Shown one piece after another: positions 8,763-17,493 of a stretch of 64,000 bases of DNA (position 1 is the first letter of the stretch; the number at the start of each line of letters is the position of its first letter). The stretch lies in NCBI GenBank assembly GCA_963724495.1, contig CAVRUZ010000008.1:62001-126000 (forward strand). Direction: 5' to 3'. This DNA comes from CAVRUZ01 sp963724495. GTDB taxonomy: Bacteria; Actinomycetota; Actinomycetes; Propionibacteriales; DAIQRJ01. The notes below the pieces were generated by a model. That model was not told where the DNA came from. It was given only the letters and a program-made list of their open reading frames with translations, and ran no database searches. Both the position numbers and the translations under genes were made by a program.

Positions 8763-9815
8763 ATGGCACCGCCGTCACAGCAGACAACCGCGATGCGCGG
8801 TTCACGAGGCCGGCAGAGCATCCGCGACGTGGCCGCGCTCGCCGGTGTGTCTGTGGGCACCGTGTCGAACGTGCTGAACCGCCCGGAACTGGTGTCGGGG
8901 TCGACCCGCGAACGCGTCAACGCCGCGATCGGCCAACTGGGCTTCGTCCGCAACGGTGCCGCCCGTGCGCTTCGCGTCGGCGAGAGCCGTGTGGTCGGAG
9001 CTCTCGTGCTGGACATCGCCAACCCCTACTTCACCGATGTGGCCCGCGGCATGGAGGACCGGCTGGACGCTGACGGGCGCCTGCTCATGCTGGGATCGAG
9101 CGACTCCGACGCCGAGCGGGCCGGCCGCCAGTTGTCGGCTCTGCGCGAGCAGGACCTGCACGGGCTCGTGGTCACACCCATCGGCCCGCTGTCGGAACTG
9201 TCCACGCTGCGCGGAGGGGGCACGCCGATCGTGCTGCTCGACCGCGACGACCCCGAGCGCCTGTTCTGTTCGGTGTCGGTCGACGGCGTGACCGGCGGGC
9301 GACTCGCAGGTGAGCACCTCCTCGAAGGTGGCCATCGCCGCATCGCTTTCCTCAACGGCCCGCACACCACGCAGGCCTGCCTGGATCGGCGGACCGGGCT
9401 GAGCCATGCATGTCAGCAAGCTGATCTGGATCCTGACGACGTCATCGTGGAGATCACCGTTCGGCAGTTGAACTCCGCCAATGGCGAAGCCGCGGCCACC
9501 GAGATCCCCCGGACCCATCCCGACGTCACCGCCATTGCCTGCATCAACGACCTGGTGGCGCTCGGCGCGCTCCGGGCACTGGCCGAGCAGGGCGTCTCGG
9601 TCCCGGACGACATCGCGGTGATCGGCTATGACGACGTCGACTTCGCGGCCAGCCTGGCCACCCCTCTGTCGACGATTCGGCAACCCCGCTACGAGATCGG
9701 GCGCGCTGCGGCGCAGCTGTTGCTCGACGAGGCGACAGAGGGTGTCACGCACGTCCATCAGCGGTTGCAGTTCCAGCCCGAACTGGTGGTGCGGGCGTCG
9801 TCGAGAGCAAGCTGA
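8763..9815 (+). CDS. LacI-family transcriptional regulator
   Basis: 350-aa repressor. The N-terminal LacI helix-turn-helix is SIRDVAALAGVSVGTVSNVLN followed by the hinge helix NGAARALRVGESR, then a periplasmic-binding-like sugar domain beginning VVGALVLDIANPYFTDVARG. The ATG at 8763 has GAAGGGAAACGG upstream and puts the HTH about 25 residues in; upstream in-frame starts add non-family sequence. It is divergent from the nucleotidyltransferase operon and convergent with the beta-galactosidase, whose stop is only 5 bp away. It may regulate either neighbour, or the rhamnose operon, whose TGAAACGTTTCA operator is of the right class. Confidence 0.92.
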   Translation: MAPPSQQTTAMRGSRGRQSIRDVAALAGVSVGTVSNVLNRPELVSGSTRERVNAAIGQLGFVRNGAARALRVGESRVVGALVLDIANPYFTDVARGMEDRLDADGRLLMLGSSDSDAERAGRQLSALREQDLHGLVVTPIGPLSELSTLRGGGTPIVLLDRDDPERLFCSVSVDGVTGGRLAGEHLLEGGHRRIAFLNGPHTTQACLDRRTGLSHACQQADLDPDDVIVEITVRQLNSANGEAAATEIPRTHPDVTAIACINDLVALGALRALAEQGVSVPDDIAVIGYDDVDFAASLATPLSTIRQPRYEIGRAAAQLLLDEATEGVTHVHQRLQFQPELVVRASSRAS

Positions 9816-9820
9816 ATCGG

Positions 9821-12746
9821 TCAGCCGACCGCGAGGTGCAGCGTGAAGGTCGCCGGCCGCATCCTGAGTTGGTAGGCGGGCTGGACGCCCGGGCCGCAGC
9901 TGGCCGTGCCGAGGCCGTTCTGGGCGAGATCGACGTGGATGAAGACGTTGTCCTCCGGTTCCAGCTGTCCCTCGTGCAGGGTCTCCGAAAGCTGCTTCGT
10001 CGAGTATCTGCTCACGGTCAGACCGAACGCAGGCACCCCGCTGATGCGCAGGCTTGCTCCTGGTCCGCTCAGCACGGCCCAGTCGACATCGAGTCGCTGG
10101 CCGTTCTCCTGCGGGCGGGCATAGGGGGTGTGCAGGTCCTCGAGGGACGCCGTGTACCGGCCCAGAACCGAGCCTGACCGGCTGTCGGCGTAGGCCTCCC
10201 GGTCGCCGCCGAACCACTCCACGGTGTCCACCTCTCGCGCCAGTTCCAGCGCGAAACCCAGTCGGGGCAGGGCGATCGGCCACTCACCTTGCGGCTCGAC
10301 ACTGATCGTGGCGGTGAGTCCACCGTCGTCAGCCGTCCACGTGTAGTGGGTCACCACACCGGATCTCCTGGCCGGCGGAGCCGTCCGCACCGTGACGTCG
10401 AGCTGGTCGCCAAGGACGTCGAAGGCGTCGAGTCGATGGGAGAGGTGGTGGTACCCAGCCCGCAGCCACTGCTCCATCATCCGGGCCTCGGGTGTCCAGC
10501 CCAGACGGTCGTTGTCGGTCGGTGCCCGCCAGAGATCGAGCCGCGGACCGCTGACCGGTTCACCGGCCAGCTCGACCAGCTCGCCTGTCCCCCGGTCGAA
10601 CACGCCCGGCCCAAGCAGGACACGCGACCCGCTCACCGACGCACGCGCACCGGTGCGACGCGGCGGTTCCGGCCTGGCAGTCAGCACGTACTGCGTGGTG
10701 CCCACCACGTGGCCAGGAGGCAGGAGTCCGCTCTCACCGTGGTCGCGTGTCGCTGTGACCGTCACGGTGACGGTCGCGTCAGCGGGTAGATCCGGCAGCT
10801 CTGGCGGCGCAACCGAGACGTGTTCACCGGCCGGCAGTCCGCCCACGGGTACGTCGTCCTCGGCGAGAACCTCCCCGTCGGCCTCCACCCGGAAGCACAG
10901 GTTTCCGATGAAGTCGCTGAAGGCGTAGGTGTTGTGGACGTCGAGCGCGTTCTCCTGCCACGTCAGGCGGATCGGCTCGATGATCTTGGCGTACTCGACC
11001 ATGCCCGGCGATGGGGTCCGGTCGGCGAACATCAGGCCGTCGGTGATGAAGTTGCCGTCGTGTATCGGCTCGCCGAAGTCACCGCCGTAGCCGTCGATGG
11101 GCGCGCCCACCGCATCCGTCGTGGGAAAGGCGTGGTCGATGTACTCCCAGACGAAGGCACCCATGCATCGATCGGACGACTCGAGGATCTCGCGGTAGTC
11201 GAGGAGCGTGCCCGGACCGTTCCCCATCGCGTGCGCGTATTCGCAGAGCAGATAGGGCTTTCCGCGGCGCTCGCCGTCGAGATCGGCGTCGTCGAGGGGC
11301 GGTTCCTCGCGCCGGGCGATGGCGGCAACGTCATCCGGCGACGGGTACATCTGTGACCACATGTCGGTGTAGGCGGTCGCCTGGTCGCCCTCGTAGTGGA
11401 TCGGCCGGCTCGGGTCGGCTGTGTGGATCCAGTCGGACATCGCCGCAAGGTTGCGTCCGGTCCCGGATTCGTTGCCCAGCGACCAGATCATGATGCTGGG
11501 ATGGTTGCGGTCACGCCCGACCATGCGCTTGGCGCGATCCAGATAGGCATCTGCCCACATCGGCTCGTCGGACGGATTGTCAGCCCAGTTGCCCATCCCG
11601 AAGCCGTGGGTCTCCACGTCGCACTCGTCGATCACGTAGAGGCCGTGCTCGTCGCAGAGGTCGAGGAAGTGCGGATGCGGCGGATAGTGCGACGTCCTGA
11701 CCGCGTTGACGTTGTGGCGCTTGAAGATCTTGACGTCGGCCAGCATGTCCTCGTCGGTGAGAGCCCGTCCCCGCTCGGGGTGGAACTCGTGCCGGTTGAT
11801 GCCCCGGAGTTTGACCGCCACTCCGTTGATCCGGAACACGCCGTCGGTCATCTCGGATCGACGGAAACCGACCGGGACCTCGATGGAGCCTCCGCCGTCT
11901 GGCGTGAGGGTGACCAGGTAGCGATGCGGATCCTCAGCACTCCATGGAAGAACCGGCTCGGTGGTTGTCAGCGTGCTGCCACTCCGGCCCGAGATGGCGA
12001 GCTCTTCCAGCTCGACGAGTGCAGGCACATCGGAGTCGATGCGAAGGCTCCCGGTGCGCGATGCAGGATCGAAGTCGGCGGTCACACGCGACGTCGGCAG
12101 GCATGCCGGCCGGGATGCGCTCCAGGCGGACCGAGCGGAAGATCCCGGTGAGCCACCACATGTCCTGGTCCTCCAGGTAGGAGGCCGCGCACCACTGGTG
12201 GACCCGGACCACGAGCTGGTTCCCGCCGTCGCGCACGAGGTCGGTGACGTCGAACTCGGCCGGCAGTCGTGACCCGACCGTGCGACCCAGGTAGGTGCCG
12301 TTGAGCCACACGAGGCCGGTGGAGTCGATCCCCTCGAAGCGCAGCACCACCCGGTCCCCGTCCGTGGGGAGGAGTCGCGGATCGAGGTCGAACGCATGCC
12401 GATACGTGCCGGTGGGGTTCTCGCTCGGCACCCGGGGTGGGTCGACCGGGAAGGGGTAGTCGACGTTGGTGTACCACGGCAGGCCGTAGCCCTGCAGCTG
12501 GAAGTGCCCTGGCACTGCGATGTCGGGCCAGCTGCTGTCGTCCACGTCTTCGCCGGCCGGATCAGCCGGTGCCGTGACCGCAGTGGTCGCGTAGTCGAAT
12601 CGCCATCGACCGTCGAGGCTCTGGCGGGGATAGCCGGCGTCGAACTCCGCTCGAGGCGGCAGGAGTCCCTCACCCGGGCCGGGATCGGTGAGGTAGCCGA
12701 GGTCGGGTGGTGCCACGGGTCGAGATCGGGACATGCCGCCCAGCAT
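9821..12746 (-). CDS. lacZ: Beta-galactosidase, GH2 LacZ type (frameshifted)
   Basis: About 975-aa LacZ-type glycosidase hydrolysing beta-galactosides. Domains in order are the jelly-roll sugar-binding domain (GYGLPWYTNVDYPFPVDPP, DGDRVVLRFEGID), Ig-like domain, TIM-barrel catalytic domain with LRGINRHEFHP, the acid/base Glu in WSLGNESGTGRN and the nucleophile Glu in LCEYAHAMGNGPG, then the C-terminal small-chain domain (DLWRAPTDND). Starts at 12746 or 12734 are both possible, with weak ribosome-binding sites. A frame break near 12090, between ERIPAGMP and TADFDPASRTG, splits the first two domains and looks like a sequencing indel. It follows lutC on the same strand by 87 nt and ends 5 bp from lacI. 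Confidence 0.92.
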
Positions 12747-12833
12747 GCCCCACCGCGGGCACGCGACCGACCGGCCAGCCGCATTCAGCCAGGGAGCAGT
12801 GTCAGCCCGAGAGCAGCGTCACCCGGCGCAGGG

Positions 12834-13457
12834 TCAGCCGACCAGCAGCACGTGCAGGTGTCGCGGCCCATGCACGCCCTCGACCCGGTTCAGCTCGATG
12901 TCGGAGGTGGCGGAACCGCCGGAGATCCAGGTGAGGGGTGCCGTCGGGTCCAGCCGGGCCACCGCCTGCGGCACACTCGCCACGACTTGATCGAGCCGGA
13001 CGACACAGATGTGGCGGTCCGGCACAAGCGTGCCGGCCCGGCGACCCTGGCCCGGACCACCGTCCAGCACGATGGTTCCGGTCTCGGCGATCGCGACGGC
13101 GCAGCCGGTGAGCACCGCGGCGATCCGGTCGAGGTCGGCGGCGGCGAGATCCGGCCGGTCGTCGACGGTGACGCCTTGCGGCAGATCCTCAAGCCAGCCT
13201 GGTGGCGTGCCCGCGGGTATCAGCAGGCTGTCAATGCCCGACTGTGACAAGACCCCCGCGATGGCCGCCGGCAGACCTGCAGGGTCGACCTCGTCGATGG
13301 CTGCCCGGTAGTCGAGGATGCGGTCGATGAAGCGTTCGCGCGTCTGCCTGACGTCGCTGCCCACCAGCGGGTCGGCAGGCAGGGACGGGGCCTCGACTTC
13401 GGCGCCGCCGGCAACGGCAGCTCGAACCCGCGACAGGATGTCCGCCCGCGAGCTCAT
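12834..13457 (-). CDS. lutC: Lactate utilization protein C (LUD domain)
   Basis: 207-aa LUD-domain protein, the third subunit of the LutABC iron-sulfur oxidase that converts L-lactate to pyruvate in bacteria lacking other lactate dehydrogenases. The family motifs VAIAETGTIVLDGGPGQGRR and the C-terminal GGSATSDIELNRVEGVHGP are visible; the latter is the standard LUD ending. Its ATG overlaps the lutB stop by 4 nt (ATGA). Confidence 0.93.
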   Translation of the reverse strand: MSSRADILSRVRAAVAGGAEVEAPSLPADPLVGSDVRQTRERFIDRILDYRAAIDEVDPAGLPAAIAGVLSQSGIDSLLIPAGTPPGWLEDLPQGVTVDDRPDLAAADLDRIAAVLTGCAVAIAETGTIVLDGGPGQGRRAGTLVPDRHICVVRLDQVVASVPQAVARLDPTAPLTWISGGSATSDIELNRVEGVHGPRHLHVLLVG

Positions 13458-14896
13458 CGCCGGTCCCCCCGCGTCCGTGCCCACCACGCGCGGAACGACT
13501 CCTTCGGCAGACTCGGCAGCGACCGGCTCATCGTCCAGCCGCCGAGCATTCCCGGGAGCCTGGTCACGCGGCTCGCCGGTCGGCGAACGGTCCGCATCGC
13601 CCGCTGGGCGGCCCTGAGCCGCCGCGGGCTGCCGAGCACCCAGGCCGCCAGCGTCAGCGACGCATGCTCGGGATCCTGGCCGTGGTGCGCATCCACCACG
13701 CGCTCGCGCTGCTCGATGAGAACGGTCGGGATGTCGATGGCCACCGGACAGACCTCGTAGCACGCGCCGCACAGACTCGAGGCATACGGCAGGGCGGCGT
13801 CGTGCGGGTCGGAAACCCCGTGCAGCAAGGGATTGAGGATCGCACCAATCGGCCCCGGGTACACCGATCCGTAGGCGTGGCCGCCGACCCGCTCGTAGAC
13901 CGGGCAGACGTTGAGGCAGGCGGAGCACCTGATGCACCGCAGTGCCTGCCGGCCGGTGGCGTCGGCGAGTGCGTTCGTCCGGCCGTTGTCGAGCAGCACC
14001 ACGTGCACGTCGCGCGGGCCGTCGTCAGTGTGCGAACCGGTCCACATCGACGTGTACGGGTTCATCCGTTCCGCGGTGGACGACCGCGGCAGCAGTTGCA
14101 GGAAGGTCCCGAGGTCGTCGAAGGTGGGCAGCAGTTTCTCTATACCCACAAGGGTGATCAGGGTCTGCGGGAGCGTCAGGCACATCCTCCCGTTGCCCTC
14201 GCTCTCCACCACCACCAGCGTTCCCGTGTCGGCGATGGCGAAGTTGGCTCCGGAGACCCCGACCTTGGCCCGCAGGAACTTCTCCCGCAGGTGCAGGCGG
14301 GCCGCCTCGGCCAAGCGCGCCGGATCGTCGGTGAGGCCGTCCGGTGCGGGACGCCCGGCCTTGGCCATCTCGCGGACGAAGATGTCCCGGATCTCGCGGC
14401 GGTTGCGGTGGATGGCCGGTACCAGGAAGTGGCTGGGAACGTCGCCGCCGAGCTGGACGATCAGCTCGGCGAGGTCGGTCTCCCACGCCGCAATTCCCTG
14501 CTGGGCAAGGGCTTCGTTGAGTCCGGTCTCCTGGGTCGCCATCGACTTGACCTTGACGACCTCGTCGGCTCCGGCTGCACGGGTCAGCCGGCCGATGATC
14601 TCGTTCGCTTCATCGCCGTCACTGGCCCAGTGCACGGTCGCGCCCGCATTGGTGGCCGCCGCCTCGAACTGCTGGAGGTAGTGGTCGAGGTTGCGCAGGA
14701 CGTGGTCCTTCACCAGCGCTCCGTGTCGCCGGAGCTCCTGCCAGTTGTCGACCTCGCCCACCGCGGCGAGGCGCTTGGTGCGAATGGTGTTGGTGGCCCG
14801 GGCGAGGTTCTCCCGCAGTTGGGTGTCCTCGAGCTCGTGCTGGGCCGCCGCCGGGAACGGCGGCATGCCGAGGTAGGCCTCGGTCTCGGTGGTCAC
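13454..14896 (-). CDS. lutB: Lactate utilization iron-sulfur protein B
   Basis: 480-aa subunit of the LutABC lactate oxidase. An N-terminal LUD domain carries VKSMATQETGLNEALAQQG (117-135) and IADTGTLVVVESEGNGR (221-237). A C-terminal ferredoxin-like module has two cysteine sets, C321/C324/C327 plus C331 and C376/C379/C383, for 4Fe-4S clusters. The GTG at 14896 overlaps the lutA stop (GTGA), so in-frame sequence upstream is not used. Middle gene of lutABC; the reading frame is intact. Confidence 0.94.
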   Translation of the reverse strand: MTTETEAYLGMPPFPAAAQHELEDTQLRENLARATNTIRTKRLAAVGEVDNWQELRRHGALVKDHVLRNLDHYLQQFEAAATNAGATVHWASDGDEANEIIGRLTRAAGADEVVKVKSMATQETGLNEALAQQGIAAWETDLAELIVQLGGDVPSHFLVPAIHRNRREIRDIFVREMAKAGRPAPDGLTDDPARLAEAARLHLREKFLRAKVGVSGANFAIADTGTLVVVESEGNGRMCLTLPQTLITLVGIEKLLPTFDDLGTFLQLLPRSSTAERMNPYTSMWTGSHTDDGPRDVHVVLLDNGRTNALADATGRQALRCIRCSACLNVCPVYERVGGHAYGSVYPGPIGAILNPLLHGVSDPHDAALPYASSLCGACYEVCPVAIDIPTVLIEQRERVVDAHHGQDPEHASLTLAAWVLGSPRRLRAAQRAMRTVRRPASRVTRLPGMLGGWTMSRSLPSLPKESFRAWWARTRGDRR

Positions 14897-15591
14897 GAGG
14901 CCAGCACCTCCGCCAGGTGCACGACCTTGACGCCGGCCTGCTGCTTGTCCAGGAATCCGCCGATGTGCATGAGGCAACTGGCGTCACCGGCGATGAGCGT
15001 GCGCGCACCCGTGTCCCTCACCGAGGCCGCCTTGTCGGCTCCCATCGACGACGAGACGTGGGCGTTCTTGAGCGCGAACGTGCCGCCGAAGCCGCAACAG
15101 CTGTCGCTCGCGGGCAGTTCGACGAGCTCCAGGCCGCGTACATGCGACAGCAGGCGTTGCGGCCGGTCACCCACGCCGAGGAGTCGCAACGAGTGGCATG
15201 TCGGGTGGTAGGTCGCACGCCCCTCGTAGGTCGCGCCGACATCGGAGACTCCGAGCACGTCGACGAGGAACTCGCTCAGCTCGTACACGGGCGGACAGTC
15301 CTCGAGGCTGACGCCGAGGTGCGGGGTGTGGTGGCGCAGTGCCCCGGCGCACGACCCCGACGGCACCACGATCGCCTCGGACTTGCTGCCTCGGTACGCG
15401 TCGGCGAAGGCACCGGCGATCTTCGATGCCTGGGCGCGGTATCCCGAGTTCAGGTGCATCTGCCCGCAGCAGGTGGCGGCCTCGGTGAACCGCACGTCGT
15501 GCCCGAGACGTTCCAGCAGACGCACCGTCGCCGTTCCGACCGACGGGAACAGCGTGTCGGCAAGACAGGTGACGAACACGTCGACGCGCAC
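14893..15591 (-). CDS. lutA: Lactate utilization protein A (CCG-domain Fe-S oxidoreductase)
   Basis: 232-aa protein made of two cysteine-rich CCG domains, as in GlpC/HdrB-type heterodisulfide-reductase-like subunits. C41-C42 lie in EAATCCGQMHLNSG and C165-C166 in SDSCCGFGGTFALK, with C81 and C132 as further ligands. GTG at 15591 is chosen: AGGGTGG lies just upstream and the family starts at VDVFVTCLADTLFP. First gene of lutABC; its promoter must lie within or beyond the repeat array that separates it from ideR. Confidence 0.92.
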   Translation of the reverse strand: MRVDVFVTCLADTLFPSVGTATVRLLERLGHDVRFTEAATCCGQMHLNSGYRAQASKIAGAFADAYRGSKSEAIVVPSGSCAGALRHHTPHLGVSLEDCPPVYELSEFLVDVLGVSDVGATYEGRATYHPTCHSLRLLGVGDRPQRLLSHVRGLELVELPASDSCCGFGGTFALKNAHVSSSMGADKAASVRDTGARTLIAGDASCLMHIGGFLDKQQAGVKVVHLAEVLAS

Positions 15592-15610
15592 GGGCGCCAC
15601 CCTATGGGGA

Positions 15611-15983
15611 GGTCTCGGCCCGCCTGCAGCCGCCGGAAACATGCAGCCACGACCTCGGCGGCGCGCTATGTCCGCGTGGGCGGTTTGCCGGGCCGGCTGC
15701 ATGTTCGCGCGAGGAGGGACGCCGCCGGCGGAGGCGTCGGCCCGGCACCAGCGCCGGAAACATGCAGCGCCACCCGTGCAGCGCCGCTATGCCCCGCGTG
15801 GGAGTTTGCCGGCCGGCTGCATGTTCGCGCGAGGAGGACGCCGCGGCGGTGGGTCGGCCCGGCACCAGCCGCCGGAAACATGCAGCAACAACCCGTGCAG
15901 CGCCGCTATGTCCGCGCGTGGGCGGTTTGCCCGGCCGGACTGCATGTTTCGCGCGAGAGGGACGCCGCCGGCGGGCGGCGCTC
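15611..15983. repeat. Three tandem ~120-bp repeats between ideR and lutA
   Basis: Three copies of a 118-121 bp unit, anchored by GGAAACATGCAG at 15635, 15756 and 15874. Each unit contains AACATGCAGC near its left end and GCTGCATGTT (third copy: CTGCATGTTT) about 50-60 bp to the right, so each is an imperfect inverted repeat, joined by a GTCGGCCCGGCACCAG spacer. The centre has a conserved CGCTATG(T)CC block and GTTTGCCGGCC. The copies differ by small indels and substitutions, so they are not a recent perfect amplification. The array ends at the ideR stop and occupies the whole leader region of lutABC. Related single elements lie at 26932-27005 and 51735-51816. It contains no gene. Confidence 0.85.
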
Positions 15984-15986
15984 GGG

Positions 15987-16697
15987 TCAGTTGTCCCCGG
16001 CCACCGGGCGGCCGACGAAGACGTGCTGGGCGTCCTCGAGCAGCAGCTCGGCAGACTCGCCGCCGGACGACAGCAGCACGCCGCCCAGCGTGCGGGTCGC
16101 CGTGACCAGCGCCCCCGGCATCGCGCCGGCCCGACGCAGGCCCTTCATGCAGTCAGGTTCGGTCTGCAGGGGTTCGCCGATGCGGCGGATGAGCACGCTG
16201 AGCGACGCGTCGTCGGCGGCAGCCAGCAGGTCGCGCAGCGGCACCACGCCCTCGGAGAACGCCTCTGCCGGGTTCTCGCCCAGCTCGGCGAGCCCCGGAA
16301 TCGGCACTCCGTAAGGAGATTCGGTGGGATGGTCCAGCAGTTCGACGAGTCGACGCTCCACCTCGTCGGAGATCACGTGCTCCCAGCGGCAGGCCTCGTC
16401 GTGCACGAGTTCCCAGTCGAGGCCGATCACGTCGGCCAGCAGTCGTTCGGCCAGCCGGTGCTTGCGCATCACCCGGGTGGCCAGCGCCTGGCCGAGGTCG
16501 GTGAGCTCCAGGTGCCGGTCCCCCTCCACGGTGAGCAGCCCGTCGCGCGCCATGCGCGCGACCGTCTGGCTGACCGTGGGCCCCGACTGGTGCAGCCGTT
16601 CGGCGATTCGCGCGCGGAGCGGTACGACGCCCTCCTCGCTGAGTTCGAGGATCGTCTTGAGGTACATCTCGGTGGTGTCGATCAGGTCGCCGCTCAC
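15987..16697 (-). CDS. ideR: Iron-dependent DtxR/IdeR-family repressor
   Basis: 236-aa metal-dependent repressor with an N-terminal winged helix (LRARIAERLHQSGPTVSQTV), a dimerisation/metal domain, and a C-terminal SH3-like domain. Metal ligands match IdeR: M11, the His and Glu of KHRLAERLLADV, and Cys, Glu, His of ACRWEHVIS. The Cys at this place points to iron rather than MntR-type manganese sensing. GTG at 16697 is 6 nt after a TATCCT box, so the mRNA is probably leaderless. Divergent from the GNAT gene. A matching iron box lies upstream of the siderophore-interacting protein at 45108. Confidence 0.92.
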   Translation of the reverse strand: MSGDLIDTTEMYLKTILELSEEGVVPLRARIAERLHQSGPTVSQTVARMARDGLLTVEGDRHLELTDLGQALATRVMRKHRLAERLLADVIGLDWELVHDEACRWEHVISDEVERRLVELLDHPTESPYGVPIPGLAELGENPAEAFSEGVVPLRDLLAAADDASLSVLIRRIGEPLQTEPDCMKGLRRAGAMPGALVTATRTLGGVLLSSGGESAELLLEDAQHVFVGRPVAGDN

Positions 16698-16703
16698 GCG
16701 CGG

Positions 16704-16709
16704 AGGATA
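16704..16709 (-). promoter_or_regulatory. -10 box for leaderless ideR transcript
   Basis: TATCCT (minus strand) is followed by 6 nt and then the GTG of ideR at 16697, the standard spacing for actinobacterial leaderless transcripts. No Shine-Dalgarno sequence is present. Confidence 0.6.
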
Positions 16710-16745
16710 CGCCAGCAGTGACCGTTCCTGGCCGGAACGCTGACG

Positions 16746-16751
16746 TAGGCT
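16746..16751 (+). promoter_or_regulatory. -10 box for leaderless GNAT transcript
   Basis: TAGGCT lies 8 nt before the GTG at 16760, with no Shine-Dalgarno sequence, in the short divergent region shared with ideR. Confidence 0.5.
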
Positions 16752-16759
16752 CACCGCCC

Positions 16760-17482
16760 GTGACTGACCCGTCGCCCGTGCCGGGCCCTGCCCAGCAGAC
16801 CGCCGCACCCGCTTCCGACACCGACGCTCTGGCGGCTCTCGTCCGATCCTGGGCCACCGGTTGGGCCCTCTCCCGTGGCTTTGCCGCTCCGGACCCGATC
16901 GGAACGGCCCTGTGGATCCGGCCGGGAGAACCTGGCCGGGAACGCGAGCTCGTGTGGGCGCTGGCCGACGAGAAGATCGAGCCCGACCTGCTTGCGACGA
17001 TCGGAGCCTCACCGACACCGACGTGGGTCACAGTCGCGACTCATGACGTCTCGCAGACGCAGGGAGAGCTCTCCGAGCGTGGCGTCGTCCCGGCCGGCTG
17101 GCCGGAGTGGCTGATGTCGAAGGACCTGGCCGACGTCGAACAGTCGGCGTGTCCCGAGTCGTTCACGTGCACCGTGCACGAGTCCGGCAGCGTCATCCGT
17201 GCCACCGCCACGACGGCTGCGGGAGTGGTGGCGTGCTCGGGGCAGATGGCGGTGACCGGCGACGGAACAGCGGTCGCCGACCGGATCGTCACCGAAGAGG
17301 GCTTCCGGCGGCGCGGCCTTGGCCGCCACCTGATGGGCCGGCTGAGCGAGGAGGCGCTCGCACGCGGCGCGACCACCGGGGTGTTGATCGCCTCCGCCGA
17401 AGGGCACGGCCTGTACACGGCGTTGTCGTGGACACCGCTCTGCGACGTCGTGGTCGCGCGCAACACCGCCGCGATGGCCTGA
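16760..17482 (+). CDS. GNAT-family N-acetyltransferase
   Basis: 240-aa acyltransferase. The C-terminal half holds the acetyl-CoA motif A: ADRIVTEEGFRRRGLGRHLMGRL, with the R-x-x-G-x-G pyrophosphate loop, then the following strand GATTGVLIASAEGHGLYTALSW. The N-terminal half is a degenerate second GNAT-like half (ALVRSWATGWALSRG). GTG at 16760 fits the leaderless promoter; a GTG at 16718 would add 14 residues. The substrate is unknown. Confidence 0.82.
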   Translation: MTDPSPVPGPAQQTAAPASDTDALAALVRSWATGWALSRGFAAPDPIGTALWIRPGEPGRERELVWALADEKIEPDLLATIGASPTPTWVTVATHDVSQTQGELSERGVVPAGWPEWLMSKDLADVEQSACPESFTCTVHESGSVIRATATTAAGVVACSGQMAVTGDGTAVADRIVTEEGFRRRGLGRHLMGRLSEEALARGATTGVLIASAEGHGLYTALSWTPLCDVVVARNTAAMA

Positions 17483-17493
17483 CGGCAGCACCG

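Noticed and set aside
15611..15983. CRISPR array
   Set aside because: Only three units, each about 120 bp with related spacers; no short identical repeats with unique spacers, no cas genes.
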